The notes under the pieces were generated by a model. That model had not been told where the DNA came from and ran no database searches. It worked only from the letters and a program-made list of their open reading frames with translations. The translations under genes were made by a program, and so were the position numbers. 64,000 nucleotides of DNA from Alphaproteobacteria bacterium (GTDB lineage Bacteria > Pseudomonadota > Alphaproteobacteria > JAAEOK01), in the NCBI GenBank assembly GCA_024244705.1, contig JAAEOK010000061.1, positions 1-64,000 of the forward strand. Direction: 5' to 3'. Positions 45,861 to 53,952 of the stretch are shown one piece after another (the stretch's first letter is position 1; every line of letters begins with the position of its first letter).

Positions 45861-46837
45861 GAATGCTTGAATTTCTCGGTCGCCGCCACCAACGCCGACG
45901 TGATGCCCGGTTCGAGCGCCGAATGGCCGGCGTCGGGCACCACGACCAGTTCCGCCTCCGGCCACGCGCCGGCCAGCTCGTCGGCGTTCTTGAACGGACA
46001 GACGATATCGTAGCGGCCCTGCACGATGACGCCGGGGATCGATTCGATCGCCGCGACCCCGGCCAACAGGGCGCCGTCGTCGAGGAACACGCGATTGACG
46101 AAATAGTGGGATTCCATCCGCGCCAAGCCCAGGGCCCAGCGGTCGCCGGCGGTCAGCGGGCCGTCGGTCGGCGGCTCGGCCGCGGACGACCCACCCCCCT
46201 TGCCCTTGGGCAGCAACGACGAACAGGCGGTCTCGTAACCGCTCCACCGCCGCGCCGCCGGCAGATGGATTGCGGCCTCGGGGTCGAGCAAGCGGCGATA
46301 GTACGCGGCCAGCAGATCGTCGCGTTCCGCGTCCGGCAGGAACTCCGCGAACCGCCGCCACGCCTCTGGAAAAACCGCCCGCATGCCGTAAAGGAACCAC
46401 TCGATCTCGCGCACGCGGCCGAGAAAGATGCCGCGTAGAATCAGGCCGCGCACGCGATCAGCGTGGCTTTCGGCGTAGGCCAGCGCCAGCGTGCTGCCCC
46501 AGGAGCCGCCGAACAGAAGCCATTGGTCGACACCGAAATGTCCGCGCAACGCCTCGATATCGCCGACCAGGTCCGTGGTCGTGTTGTGCGCGGTTTCGCC
46601 GAATGGCGTCGACCGGCCGCAACCGCGCTGGTCGAACAGCAGGATACGATAGGCCGAGGGATCGAAAAATCGGCGATGGACGGCGGCGGTGCCTGCGCCC
46701 GGCCCGCCGTGCAGGAACAGCACCGGAATCCCATCCGGGTTACCCGATTCCTCCCAATAAACCGCGTGGCCGTGATCGCGTGGCAGGTGGCCGGTCTTAC
46801 GCGGTCTCAGGGACGGGTATAGGGAATGCCGGGTCAT
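45857..46837 (-). CDS. pip: Proline iminopeptidase (prolyl aminopeptidase)
   Basis: 326 aa, alpha/beta hydrolase S33 family. HGGPGAGTA (oxyanion loop), DQRGCGRSTPFG, the nucleophile elbow GGSWGSTLALAYAE and a late DAGHSA (catalytic His) are all present. It removes N-terminal proline from peptides. It begins MTRHSLYPSLRPRKTGHL; an upstream ATG at 46858 is possible. It heads a three-gene unit with the lipoprotein (overlap) and the HCCA isomerase (3 bp). Confidence 0.93.
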   Translation of the reverse strand: MTRHSLYPSLRPRKTGHLPRDHGHAVYWEESGNPDGIPVLFLHGGPGAGTAAVHRRFFDPSAYRILLFDQRGCGRSTPFGETAHNTTTDLVGDIEALRGHFGVDQWLLFGGSWGSTLALAYAESHADRVRGLILRGIFLGRVREIEWFLYGMRAVFPEAWRRFAEFLPDAERDDLLAAYYRRLLDPEAAIHLPAARRWSGYETACSSLLPKGKGGGSSAAEPPTDGPLTAGDRWALGLARMESHYFVNRVFLDDGALLAGVAAIESIPGVIVQGRYDIVCPFKNADELAGAWPEAELVVVPDAGHSALEPGITSALVAATEKFKHS

Positions 46838-46911
46838 TTTGCCGTGGGTCGTCCTCATGCGATGCAAAACGGCTCTTGGTCGGGCGCCGCCTCGTCTTCT
46901 ATATAACAGCG

Positions 46912-47679
46912 ATGGTCCCGCTCCGCGCCATTGCCGTGATCGTTGTCGGCGTTTTGCTCGCCGCCGCGGACGGCGATCCCGACCGCCGGCCCGGCGTTGT
47001 CGCCGAGGTGATCGACGGCGATACAATCGTCTTGACCGATGGCCGCGAGATCCGGCTGGTCGGCATCCAGGCGCCCAAGCTGCCGCTGGGCCGCGCCGAG
47101 TTCCGCGCCTGGCCGCTGGCCGGCGCGGCGAAGGACGCGATGGAGGATCTTGCCGGCGGCCGGCGGGTCTCGCTTTCCTTCACCGGCCGGCGTGTCGACC
47201 GTCACGGTCGTTGGCTGGCGCACCTCCACGATGACGGCGGCACCTGGCTCCAGGGCACGATGCTCGAGCACGGCCTGGCGCGGGTCTATACTTTTGCCGA
47301 CAACGATGGGCCGATCGACGCCATGCTGGCGCTCGAACGGACGGCGCGGGATGCGCGGCGTGGGATCTGGGGACATCCCTATTATGACATCCGAACACCG
47401 GCGAGCGTGACGCGGGATGTCGGCTCGTTCCAGCTGGTCGAGGGCCAGGTCCTCGATGCCGCGATTGTGCGCGGGCGGGCATACCTGAACTTCGGGCCCG
47501 ACTGGAAGACCGATTTCACCGTGACCATGGCTCCCGACGCGCGGCGCCGCTTCGAGGATGCCGGCATCGACCTGACCTCGCTCGCCGGCCATCGGGTTCG
47601 CGCCCGGGGATGGATCAAGTCGTACAACGGGCCGATGATCGAAGCCACCCATCCGCATCAGCTCGAAATCCTGGACTGA
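46912..47679 (+). CDS. Thermonuclease (SNase-like) family protein, membrane-anchored or secreted
   Basis: 255 aa. A hydrophobic N-terminus (VPLRAIAVIVVGVLLAAADG) precedes an SNase/OB-fold domain: VAEVIDGDTIVLTDGREIRL with the metal Asp, VGIQAPK, and GRRVDRHGRWLAHLHDDGG with the second-site Arg. A C-terminal part of about 90 residues (SFQLVEGQVLDAA onward) resembles an added OB-like domain. It is probably a periplasmic nuclease. TATATAAC just upstream resembles a -10 element. Confidence 0.83.
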   Translation: MVPLRAIAVIVVGVLLAAADGDPDRRPGVVAEVIDGDTIVLTDGREIRLVGIQAPKLPLGRAEFRAWPLAGAAKDAMEDLAGGRRVSLSFTGRRVDRHGRWLAHLHDDGGTWLQGTMLEHGLARVYTFADNDGPIDAMLALERTARDARRGIWGHPYYDIRTPASVTRDVGSFQLVEGQVLDAAIVRGRAYLNFGPDWKTDFTVTMAPDARRRFEDAGIDLTSLAGHRVRARGWIKSYNGPMIEATHPHQLEILD

Positions 47680-47694
47680 GGCCGCAGCCGGCGA

Positions 47695-48186
47695 TCACTG
47701 CCGATTGGCCGCGGCGCGCAGAACACGAACCAGATAAGGCTCGGCAGCGGCGCCGATGCCGGGGCTTCGGCTTTCCCGCGGGCCGGCTACGTTGAGGGTC
47801 CGGACACGGTGTCCGCGGAGCCATTCCGCCACCACCGCCGGTGCCGCGGGCCGCCGCAGGTCGATCCGGCGCCACGGGCGTCCGAGCCGGCGGGCGAGGT
47901 CCATCGTCAGGCTGGTTCCCGGGTCGGGCGGGCCGGCGACCAGGACCAGCGTGGCATCGCTGTCGCGCACGTTGAGGCGTGTGCGCACGGCATAATCGCC
48001 GACCGGGGCCTCGCGCAACGGATAGCGGGGCGGGATTTCGCCATCCTCGGCGCGGCGTCCGCGCGGACACCAGCCGCCGCGGCCGAGGCCGACACACGCC
48101 GCGGCATCGAGCGCCGCCCGGTCGACGCCGGTTTGACCGCCACTGACGATTTTCGACGGAAAGCTCCCGATTTCTCCCAATCGCAT
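47695..48186 (-). CDS. YpsA-like / putative molybdenum carrier family protein
   Basis: 163 aa. KIVSGGQTGVDRAALDAA near residue 12 is the nucleotide-binding loop; GWCPRGRRAEDGEIP, YAVRTRLNVRDSDATLVL and PGTSLTMDLARRLGRP complete the pattern. The family has a Rossmann fold related to lysine-decarboxylase-like/YpsA proteins and is annotated as a putative molybdenum carrier by structure only. GGGAG precedes the ATG. It converges on the thermonuclease gene and diverges from the cyclase. Confidence 0.82.
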   Translation of the reverse strand: MRLGEIGSFPSKIVSGGQTGVDRAALDAAACVGLGRGGWCPRGRRAEDGEIPPRYPLREAPVGDYAVRTRLNVRDSDATLVLVAGPPDPGTSLTMDLARRLGRPWRRIDLRRPAAPAVVAEWLRGHRVRTLNVAGPRESRSPGIGAAAEPYLVRVLRAAANRQ

Positions 48187-48285
48187 TCGCCGCTCCCGAT
48201 CGCGGTCCGCCGACCGCACTGGTCAAGCTGCCCTCTCAGCCTATAGATTACCCGGACTGTCGTATCGGCCAATCCGGTTTTCACG

Positions 48286-50298
48286 ATGCTCGAATCGAAA
48301 CCGCCTGGTGAAGGCGCCCCGCGACCGGCGTGGGATGAGCCGCGACCAGGGCCCGATCGCGCGGGCATGGAGGCGCGGCCGGCGATGGTCGCGCGGGGCG
48401 GCGGTGACCGAACCCCGCTGGCCGCGTCGCGGGACGAATCGCCCGACGAAAAAGTGCTACGCGCCGGCGGCTGGCCGATCAGCGTCGCGCTTTCGGTCAA
48501 TTTCGGCATTCTTGTCGCGGTGGCGGTGACGATCGTCCTCGCGCTCGGACTCTATAGCGGGCGCGAGACCTCGTTCGAGCAAATCCGAGACAAGACCGAA
48601 TTGATCCTGGCATCGGTGGCGGACCGGGTCGATGGCGAGTTGCGGCCGGCCTGGCTGCAATCGAAATTCGTCTCCGAAGCGCTCGCCCGGGGCGATATAC
48701 CGATCGATGACCCGGTCCGGCTTTCGGATTTTATGATCGCCGCGATGATGGGGACGCCGCAGGTCACGGCGATGATGTTCGTTTCACCCGATCTGCAGGC
48801 GTTCCGCATTACGAGGATCGACGACGGCTTCGAGATCGATCAACTCAGCTATGCCGGTGTCCCTGAATTCGATACGTTCCTCGACGTGATGTCCGAACGC
48901 GACGAGCCGTTTTGGGGCGAGGTCGTCTGGTCCCCCGAGCTTGAACAATCGCTGATCAATCTGCGCGCACCGGTCAAGTCAAACGGTGTCTTCATGGGAG
49001 TTCTGTTCTCGGCGATCAGCGTCTCCGATTTCTCCGCCTATTTGGAAGGCTTCGACGATAAGCGCACGGCGAACGTGTTCATCCTTTATGGCAACGACAA
49101 GGTGCTCGCTCACCCCGCCCTGATCGGCGGCGCAATCGAGTTGTCCGAGGAAAACCCGCTGCCCGACCTGCCCGAGGTCGGCGACCCGATTCTCAATCGC
49201 ACTTGGATCGGCGACCCGCCGCCGGAACTGCCGGGACTCGAGGGCGACACCAAAGGGTACCTCATCGATTTTGGCAGTTCCGAATACGCGGTACTGTACC
49301 GCGACATCGACGAGTACGGGGAGGTTCCGTGGCGCATCGGAGCCACGGTCGCGGTCGAGGATCTCCTCGCCGGGCTCGAGCGCCTGCTCTATGCCGGGAT
49401 CGCCGGTGTCGTCGTTCTGATCATCGCCTTGATCCTGTCCTACTTCCTCGGCCGCAGCATGGCGAAGCCGGTGCACCGCCTGGCGTTGGCGGCTCAGGAT
49501 GTCGGGCACTTCGATTTCGACGACGTGCCGGCAATCAAGGGCGGCGGTTTCAGCGAAACGCGCGAGGCGGCACTCGCCTTCAACTCGATGCTGTCGGGGC
49601 TGCGCGCGTTCTCGATCTATGTCCCGCGGTCGCTGGTACGCCGCCTCATCCGGCAAGGCGATGTCGCCAGCCTGGAATCGGAAGAGCGCGAGGTCACCGT
49701 GTTGTTTACCGACATCGTCGGGTTCACCACCCAGGCAGAAGGGCTGACCCCGGGCCAGACCGCCGGATTGCTGAACCAGCATTTCACGTTGCTGACGGGA
49801 GCGGTGGAAGACGACAACGGGACCGTCGACAAGTATATCGGCGATTCGGTCATGGCATTTTGGGGGGCACCGGAAATCCAGCCCGATCAGGCCAAACTCG
49901 CCTGCGCCTCGGCACTCGCGATGGTGGCGGCGATTGAACGGGACAACAGCCGCCGCCGGGCGGAGAACAAATTGCCGGTGCGGATCAGAATCGGAATTCA
50001 TACCGGACCCGCGATCGTCGGCAATGTCGGCGGTCCGACGCGCGTCGACTACACCCTGGTCGGCGATACGGTGAACACGGCGAGCCGGCTGGTCGATTTG
50101 GCGCGGAACTATATGGCCGACACCGACACCGTCAGCATCCTGATCAGCGAGCGGACGGCGGCCGGCCTCGATGACAGCTTCGTCGTCGAGCGCCTGGGCG
50201 AGGAAGGCATTCGGGGGCGCCACGAACGGCTCGGCTTGTGCCGCCTCCTCGGCCGCGCCTGGGACATCGGGGTGCCGCCGCGAAAGCCGGGATCTTAG
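48286..50298 (+). CDS. Membrane class III adenylate/guanylate cyclase with periplasmic sensor domain
   Basis: 670 aa. Order: a disordered tail (1-60), membrane helix (about 66-90), a periplasmic Cache-like domain (about 95-360), a second helix (about 367-390), a HAMP-like linker, and a catalytic cyclase domain (about 467-640). The latter has VLFTDIVGFTTQAE (metal Asp), VDKYIGDSVMAFWGAP (second metal Asp) and GNVGGPTRVDYTLVGDTVNT. It probably makes cAMP in response to an external signal. It ends 127 bp before the cysteine-rich peptide genes, which converge on it. Confidence 0.92.
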   Translation: MLESKPPGEGAPRPAWDEPRPGPDRAGMEARPAMVARGGGDRTPLAASRDESPDEKVLRAGGWPISVALSVNFGILVAVAVTIVLALGLYSGRETSFEQIRDKTELILASVADRVDGELRPAWLQSKFVSEALARGDIPIDDPVRLSDFMIAAMMGTPQVTAMMFVSPDLQAFRITRIDDGFEIDQLSYAGVPEFDTFLDVMSERDEPFWGEVVWSPELEQSLINLRAPVKSNGVFMGVLFSAISVSDFSAYLEGFDDKRTANVFILYGNDKVLAHPALIGGAIELSEENPLPDLPEVGDPILNRTWIGDPPPELPGLEGDTKGYLIDFGSSEYAVLYRDIDEYGEVPWRIGATVAVEDLLAGLERLLYAGIAGVVVLIIALILSYFLGRSMAKPVHRLALAAQDVGHFDFDDVPAIKGGGFSETREAALAFNSMLSGLRAFSIYVPRSLVRRLIRQGDVASLESEEREVTVLFTDIVGFTTQAEGLTPGQTAGLLNQHFTLLTGAVEDDNGTVDKYIGDSVMAFWGAPEIQPDQAKLACASALAMVAAIERDNSRRRAENKLPVRIRIGIHTGPAIVGNVGGPTRVDYTLVGDTVNTASRLVDLARNYMADTDTVSILISERTAAGLDDSFVVERLGEEGIRGRHERLGLCRLLGRAWDIGVPPRKPGS

Positions 50299-50425
50299 GC
50301 GGGCCGACCGGCGTCACGAAACGTGGACGCGCGGTAACGGACCGGCGATCGGGACCGTCGACAAGGAACCCGAGCGGGCGGGTTTAGGTCGAAAAATTCG
50401 CGCCGGACGTAACCGAGGAGACCAA

Positions 50426-50656
50426 TTATTCCTCGCACACCTCGTAGGCGTCGCACGGTGTGCAAGGTTCGCAGACTTCACTCGGGTATTCGCAAATATA
50501 CTTAGTGAGAGCGTTCGACTGCCGGCTGCCCGCCGCCAGCATCATCGTCACCGCCGCCGGCGTGACGACGCCGACCTTGGCCGCCTTGTGCAGGAACGCG
50601 CGGCGCTCGGCGCCCGAAACGTCATGCCGCGGCTTGGCCGGTTGGTTTGTTTTCAT
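50426..50656 (-). CDS. Cysteine-rich exported peptide, paralogue A (76 aa)
   Basis: Residues 1-48 are nearly identical to the two upstream paralogues. The leader carries ERRAFLHKAAKVG, a twin-arginine-like start, then the hydrophobic VVTPAAVTMMLAAG and a probable signal-peptidase site SNA-L. The predicted mature peptide has about 27 residues with five Cys in the spacing C-x6-C-x2-C-x2-C-x5-C, so it lacks one Cys-x-x unit of copies B and C. The ribosome site AGGGG is shared with copy B. I recognise no family. It is last of three tandem copies, 44 bp after copy B. Confidence 0.8.
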   Translation of the reverse strand: MKTNQPAKPRHDVSGAERRAFLHKAAKVGVVTPAAVTMMLAAGSRQSNALTKYICEYPSEVCEPCTPCDAYEVCEE

Positions 50657-50700
50657 GGCCGATCCCCTATTCGTTCGTCGGTTGCAATCCGTTAGTAGCG

Positions 50701-50940
50701 CTAATAGTCCTTGCAGATAGCGTCGCAGGGTGTACAGGTCGAGCACGGCTCGCAATTCACCACCAAGTCTTCGCAGACATACTTCAAAAGGGCCGCCTTA
50801 GACTGTCGGCTGCCCGCCGCCAGCATCATCGTCACCGCCGCCGGCGTGACGACGCCGACCTTGGCCGCCTTGTGCAGGAACGCGCGGCGCTCGGCATCCG
50901 AGACGTCGTGCCGTGCTTTGGCCGGTTGGTTTGTCTTCAT
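50701..50940 (-). CDS. Cysteine-rich exported peptide, paralogue B (79 aa)
   Basis: The leader (ERRAFLHKAAKVGVVTPAAV, then TMMLAAGSRQSKA) is 46 of 48 residues identical to copy A. Predicted cleavage after SKA gives a 30-residue peptide with six Cys (56, 63, 66, 69, 72, 76): C-x6-C-x2-C-x2-C-x2-C-x3-C. The last four give CSTCTPCDAIC, the CxxCxxCxxxC spacing of a 4Fe-4S site but without the usual Pro. It ends KDY. Metal or cluster binding, disulfide knotting, or modification are all open. Confidence 0.82.
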   Translation of the reverse strand: MKTNQPAKARHDVSDAERRAFLHKAAKVGVVTPAAVTMMLAAGSRQSKAALLKYVCEDLVVNCEPCSTCTPCDAICKDY

Positions 50941-51025
50941 GGCCTATCCCCTATTCGTTGGCTCGATGCGACCCCGCTCTTCCGGCAACGTGTGACTGCA
51001 AAGTCCGGGCGATCCGGGCTTACCG

Positions 51026-51265
51026 CTACCAGTCCTTGCAGATGACATCACATGGCGTGCAGGTCGAGCAGGGCACGCAATTCACCTCAACCTTATCGCA
51101 GACATATTTCAAGAGGCCGGCGTGCGCCTGCCGGCTGCCCGCCGCCAGCATCATGGTCACCGCAACCGGCGTGACGGCGCCGACCTTGGCCGCCTTGTGC
51201 AGAAACGCACGGCGCTCGGCGTCCGAGACGCCGTGCTTCGGCTTCGCCGATTGGTTCGGTTTCAT
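51026..51265 (-). CDS. Cysteine-rich exported peptide, paralogue C (79 aa)
   Basis: First of the three in transcription order. Same leader with a few changes (MKPNQSAKPKHGVSDAERRA, then VGAVTPVAVTMMLAAGSRQ) and cleavage site AHA-G. The mature part keeps all six Cys at the spacing of copy B (YVCDKVEVNC, VPCSTCTPCDVIC) and ends KDW. The residues between the Cys vary more than the leader does. It lies 85 bp before copy B and follows a perfect 9-bp palindrome (51303-51329). The ribosome site is AGGGGG. Confidence 0.82.
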   Translation of the reverse strand: MKPNQSAKPKHGVSDAERRAFLHKAAKVGAVTPVAVTMMLAAGSRQAHAGLLKYVCDKVEVNCVPCSTCTPCDVICKDW

Positions 51266-51302
51266 GCTGGGTCCCCCTTTTGTACCGTACACGCGCACAA
51301 AT

Positions 51303-51329
51303 CTTGCACAATCGTTCCGGTTGTGCAAG
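51303..51329. promoter_or_regulatory. Perfect 9-bp inverted repeat before the cysteine-rich peptide genes
   Basis: CTTGCACAA (51303-51311) and TTGTGCAAG (51321-51329) with a 9-bp spacer, 38 bp upstream of copy C and 29 bp after the stop of the phosphoesterase-like gene. On the leftward strand only ATTTGTG follows, which is weak for a terminator, so an operator is at least as likely. Confidence 0.6.
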
Positions 51330-51357
51330 CGAGCCACGCCGGCCTGAGGGGTGTCAT

Positions 51358-52158
51358 TCAGACTTCGATCCGGTCGGCCAATTCGCCGCTGGATTCGAAA
51401 CAGGCGGCCGTCAAAGGCCCGCCGAAGCCACAGCCGCCATCGATGGTGGCGCTGATCGGACCGATCTGAAATCCGCCGTGGGACGGGTCATAGCCGCGCA
51501 CGATCCGCCGATAGCCCTCGAACGGTTCGGCGATGTCTTGAAACCCGCCGCTGCCCCACCAGAAACTGTCGCCTTGGGCCGACAGCGGCCGCGACCGGTC
51601 GAGACCGCAATTGACGAACAGCAGGTTGCCGTCCTCGGTATAGGCGGCGTGGCGCAATGAAGAAATCAACGGCGCGTGGCCGGGCGCGGCGTTCAACGCC
51701 TCGCGCAAGCCGGCGGTCCAGCGGGTGATCGAGACCGCACCGTCCCGGGCCGCGACCTCGCCATGGCCGACGACCCCACCATAGGCCTTCACCGTCGCAC
51801 CGACCCCGTGGTGCAGGAGCCACGGCAGCACCTCGCACGGGTTGGGCGCCATCTGCAGCTGCAACAGTTTCTGCCACATCTCCTCCTGGCTGCCGCGGAG
51901 ATAGGCGATATCGCACACGTGGGCCCGGGGACGGGCGAGGAATTGGCCGCGAAACGACAGCAGCTCGTCGACGACCGCACGGACGCCATTGCCGCGGCCG
52001 AGGAAATTGCCGAGGTAAACCAGCCTGTCGCCAGCTTCCAGACCCTCTTTGAGGCGCTCGTGAAGATCGGCCAGCCGCCCATCCTCGCCATGAATGGCGG
52101 CGACCGCCCATACCCTCCGGGCGCGGCGAAATTCGGCAAACTTGGTTGATTCCACCAT
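51358..52158 (-). CDS. Calcineurin-like phosphoesterase-family protein with degenerate metal motifs
   Basis: 266 aa. The layout follows PP2A/ApaH-type phosphatases, but the usual GDIHG is AAIHGEDG, GDYVDRG is LGNFLGRGN and GNHE is LRGSQEE. Several metal-binding Asp and Asn residues are therefore replaced. Later His positions (LRHAAYTEDG, YDPSHGGFQIG, and IDGGCGFGGPL, which resembles the end of these enzymes) remain. It may be inactive, a binding protein, or use another metal set. It sits between CarD (with a terminator between) and the cysteine-rich peptide genes, all leftward. Confidence 0.75.
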   Translation of the reverse strand: MVESTKFAEFRRARRVWAVAAIHGEDGRLADLHERLKEGLEAGDRLVYLGNFLGRGNGVRAVVDELLSFRGQFLARPRAHVCDIAYLRGSQEEMWQKLLQLQMAPNPCEVLPWLLHHGVGATVKAYGGVVGHGEVAARDGAVSITRWTAGLREALNAAPGHAPLISSLRHAAYTEDGNLLFVNCGLDRSRPLSAQGDSFWWGSGGFQDIAEPFEGYRRIVRGYDPSHGGFQIGPISATIDGGCGFGGPLTAACFESSGELADRIEV

Positions 52159-52181
52159 GCTTTATTCCGTCCGCCTCTGCC

Positions 52182-52215
52182 AAAACAACACCGGCGCCGC
52201 TGGAAGACGCCGGTG
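52182..52215 (-). terminator. Rho-independent terminator after carD
   Basis: On the leftward strand CACCGGCG and CGCCGGTG form an 8-bp stem (52208-52215 with 52189-52196) followed by TTGTTTT. It lies 27 bp past the carD stop. Confidence 0.85.
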
Positions 52216-52241
52216 CAGTGGCCTTGAACCTGTGGAACGGA

Positions 52242-52760
52242 TCAGGCGGCGAGAAGCTTTTCCAGCTTCTCGGTTGCCTTGTCCTGGTCGATCTTTTCGA
52301 CAGCGGCGAGTTCTCGAGCGAGCCGGTCGAGCGCCGCCTGATAGATCTGCCGTTCGCTGTAGGATTGGTCCGGCTGATCGGCATTGCGATGCAGATCGCG
52401 AACCACCTCGGCGATCGAAACCGGATCGCCGGAATTGATCTTGGCTTCGTATTCCTGCGCCCGGCGGCTCCACATCGTGCGCCGCACGCGGGATCGTCCG
52501 CGCAGGGTCTCGAGCGCGGAATCCATGATCTTGCGAGTGCTCAGCTTGCGCAGGCCAGCCGACTGCGCCTTGCTTACCGGGACCCGCAGCTTCATCTTTT
52601 CCTTTTCGAAGTCGATGACGATCAAGTCGAGCTCTTCTCCAGCGATCATCTGGGCCTCGAGCCCCTCGATCCGTCCCACGCCGTGCGTCGGGTACACGAC
52701 GTAATCGCCCGACTTGAACATCGCGCTTCGCAACGTTTGCTTCCTAATCTTCGTAGTCAC
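52242..52760 (-). CDS. carD: CarD/CdnL-family transcription regulator
   Basis: 172 aa. The N-terminal RNA-polymerase-interacting domain begins FKSGDYVVYPTHGVGRIEGL (residues about 15-75), with a helical DNA-binding part after it (STRKIMDSALETLRGRSRVR, WSRRAQEYEAKINSGD). CarD binds the RNA polymerase beta subunit and stabilises open promoter complexes, mainly at rRNA genes. It starts at GTG with AGGGTG upstream; an ATG at 52721 is an alternative. The gene before it is fdxA, an order common in alphaproteobacteria. Confidence 0.94.
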   Translation of the reverse strand: MTTKIRKQTLRSAMFKSGDYVVYPTHGVGRIEGLEAQMIAGEELDLIVIDFEKEKMKLRVPVSKAQSAGLRKLSTRKIMDSALETLRGRSRVRRTMWSRRAQEYEAKINSGDPVSIAEVVRDLHRNADQPDQSYSERQIYQAALDRLARELAAVEKIDQDKATEKLEKLLAA

Positions 52761-52880
52761 ATTATCACCCTAAATCCGAGTTATTGGCGGCACGCACACA
52801 GCCCCCGCTGTCTGCCAGTGCAGATGCCCGAACGCCCTCCCATAGAACTTTAGGCTTCCAAATCGGCCTATTCACGACAA

Positions 52881-52902
52881 CGACGGCCTCTGCGGGCCGT
52901 CG
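52881..52902 (-). terminator. Stem-loop after fdxA, possible terminator
   Basis: CGACGGCC and GGCCGTCG form a perfect 8-bp stem with a 6-nt loop. On the leftward strand it is followed only by TTGTCGTG, so the U-run is weak. It lies between the fdxA stop and the carD promoter region. Confidence 0.5.
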
Positions 52903-53017
52903 CATTCTTGGAACCTTCGCAGAATAGCACAATTTTGCCCCCAAATACAGGGCAAAGCGCCTCGAATCAGCGTTGCGAGCTGAATCTAGGACCCAAATGC
53001 GTCCAATCTATGGCCGC

Positions 53018-53353
53018 TCAGCGCGCCGCCGGTTTGGCGTCGAAATACTTCTCAAACTTGTTCTCGACCGTCGCCCATTCGTCCGCGTCGGGCGGCGAAT
53101 CGCCCTTGCGGTCGATATTCGGCCACGCCTCGGCGTACTCTCGGTTCATCTCGACCCATTTCTCGGTGTCGGGGTCGGTGTCGGGAACGATCGCCTCGAC
53201 CGGGCATTCGGGCTCGCAAACGCCGCAATCGATGCACTGATCCGGATGGATGACCAACATGTTTTCACCCTCGTAGAAACAATCGACGGGGCACACCTCG
53301 ACACAGTCCTGGTACTTGCACTTGATGCAGCTCTCGGTAACGACGTAGGTCAT
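53018..53353 (-). CDS. fdxA: Ferredoxin, 7Fe-8S type
   Basis: 111 aa. [17 protein letters not shown] near the N-terminus gives the 3Fe-4S/4Fe-4S cysteine set, and [15 protein letters not shown] the second, with a C-terminal helical extension of about 50 residues as in FdxA of Azotobacter and rhizobia. It is a low-potential electron carrier. GGAGAT ahead of the ATG at 53353 supports the start. Confidence 0.95.
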   Translation of the reverse strand: MTYVVTESCIKCKYQDCVEVCPVDCFYEGENMLVIHPDQCIDCGVCEPECPVEAIVPDTDPDTEKWVEMNREYAEAWPNIDRKGDSPPDADEWATVENKFEKYFDAKPAAR

Positions 53354-53408
53354 CGCGATCTCCGGATTGGCCGTCATGGGAGGGGCGGCGGCGAAACTCC
53401 GCCCTGAT

Positions 53409-53873
53409 CTATTCCGTGTTGTCCGCTAAATCAAGTCGTTCGAGGACTCGTTTCCGGGCCGCGCCGCTCTCCGCGTCGGAAACGTAGAGAAGGCCGGCAA
53501 CCCGGCGCATCAGGTTGGCCTCGTAGTCGTCGAGTTTGCGGTCCGAATAGACCACCGTCCACATCATCTCGATCAGTTCGACACGCTCGTCATGGGAAAA
53601 CCGGTTCCTGATCGTCCGCACGTAGGTCGAAAGCTCGACAAGTTGCTCGGCTTCCGCATTGGCGGCCGCGATCAACGCGTCGGCATCGCCATTCGAAATC
53701 TCGAAACGCCAGGTCAGCAGGGTGCGAATCGTCGCCCGCTCATCGGCGTCGAAATGGCCGTCCATCCGCGCCGCCTCGACCAGCAATATGGCCGCTGCCA
53801 AGCGGAGCGAATCCGCCCCGGGTGGCGGCGTTTCTTTGTCGTCGGAAAAAATCGCGGCGAGCCGATCGAACAT
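53409..53873 (-). CDS. TerB-family protein
   Basis: 154 aa, all helical. [28 protein letters not shown] and a second repeat, [20 protein letters not shown], each carry the acidic DGxxxxxE-type metal-binding loop of the TerB family. TerB proteins are linked to tellurite resistance and stress, but in most genomes act as general cytosolic or membrane-associated proteins of unknown role. It ends 55 bp before fdxA on the same strand. Confidence 0.85.
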   Translation of the reverse strand: MFDRLAAIFSDDKETPPPGADSLRLAAAILLVEAARMDGHFDADERATIRTLLTWRFEISNGDADALIAAANAEAEQLVELSTYVRTIRNRFSHDERVELIEMMWTVVYSDRKLDDYEANLMRRVAGLLYVSDAESGAARKRVLERLDLADNTE

Positions 53874-53952
53874 GAAACCCGCCCTAGCACAGCGGCGGCG
53901 ATCGGGCAACCCGCCCGCTTGTCCGAGGCCGTAGCACGGGTTAGCGTTCCCC

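Noticed and set aside
50426-51265. Ferredoxins encoded by the three small genes
   Set aside because: CxxCxxCxxxC is present in two copies, but the proteins lack the rest of a ferredoxin fold, and copy A breaks the motif.
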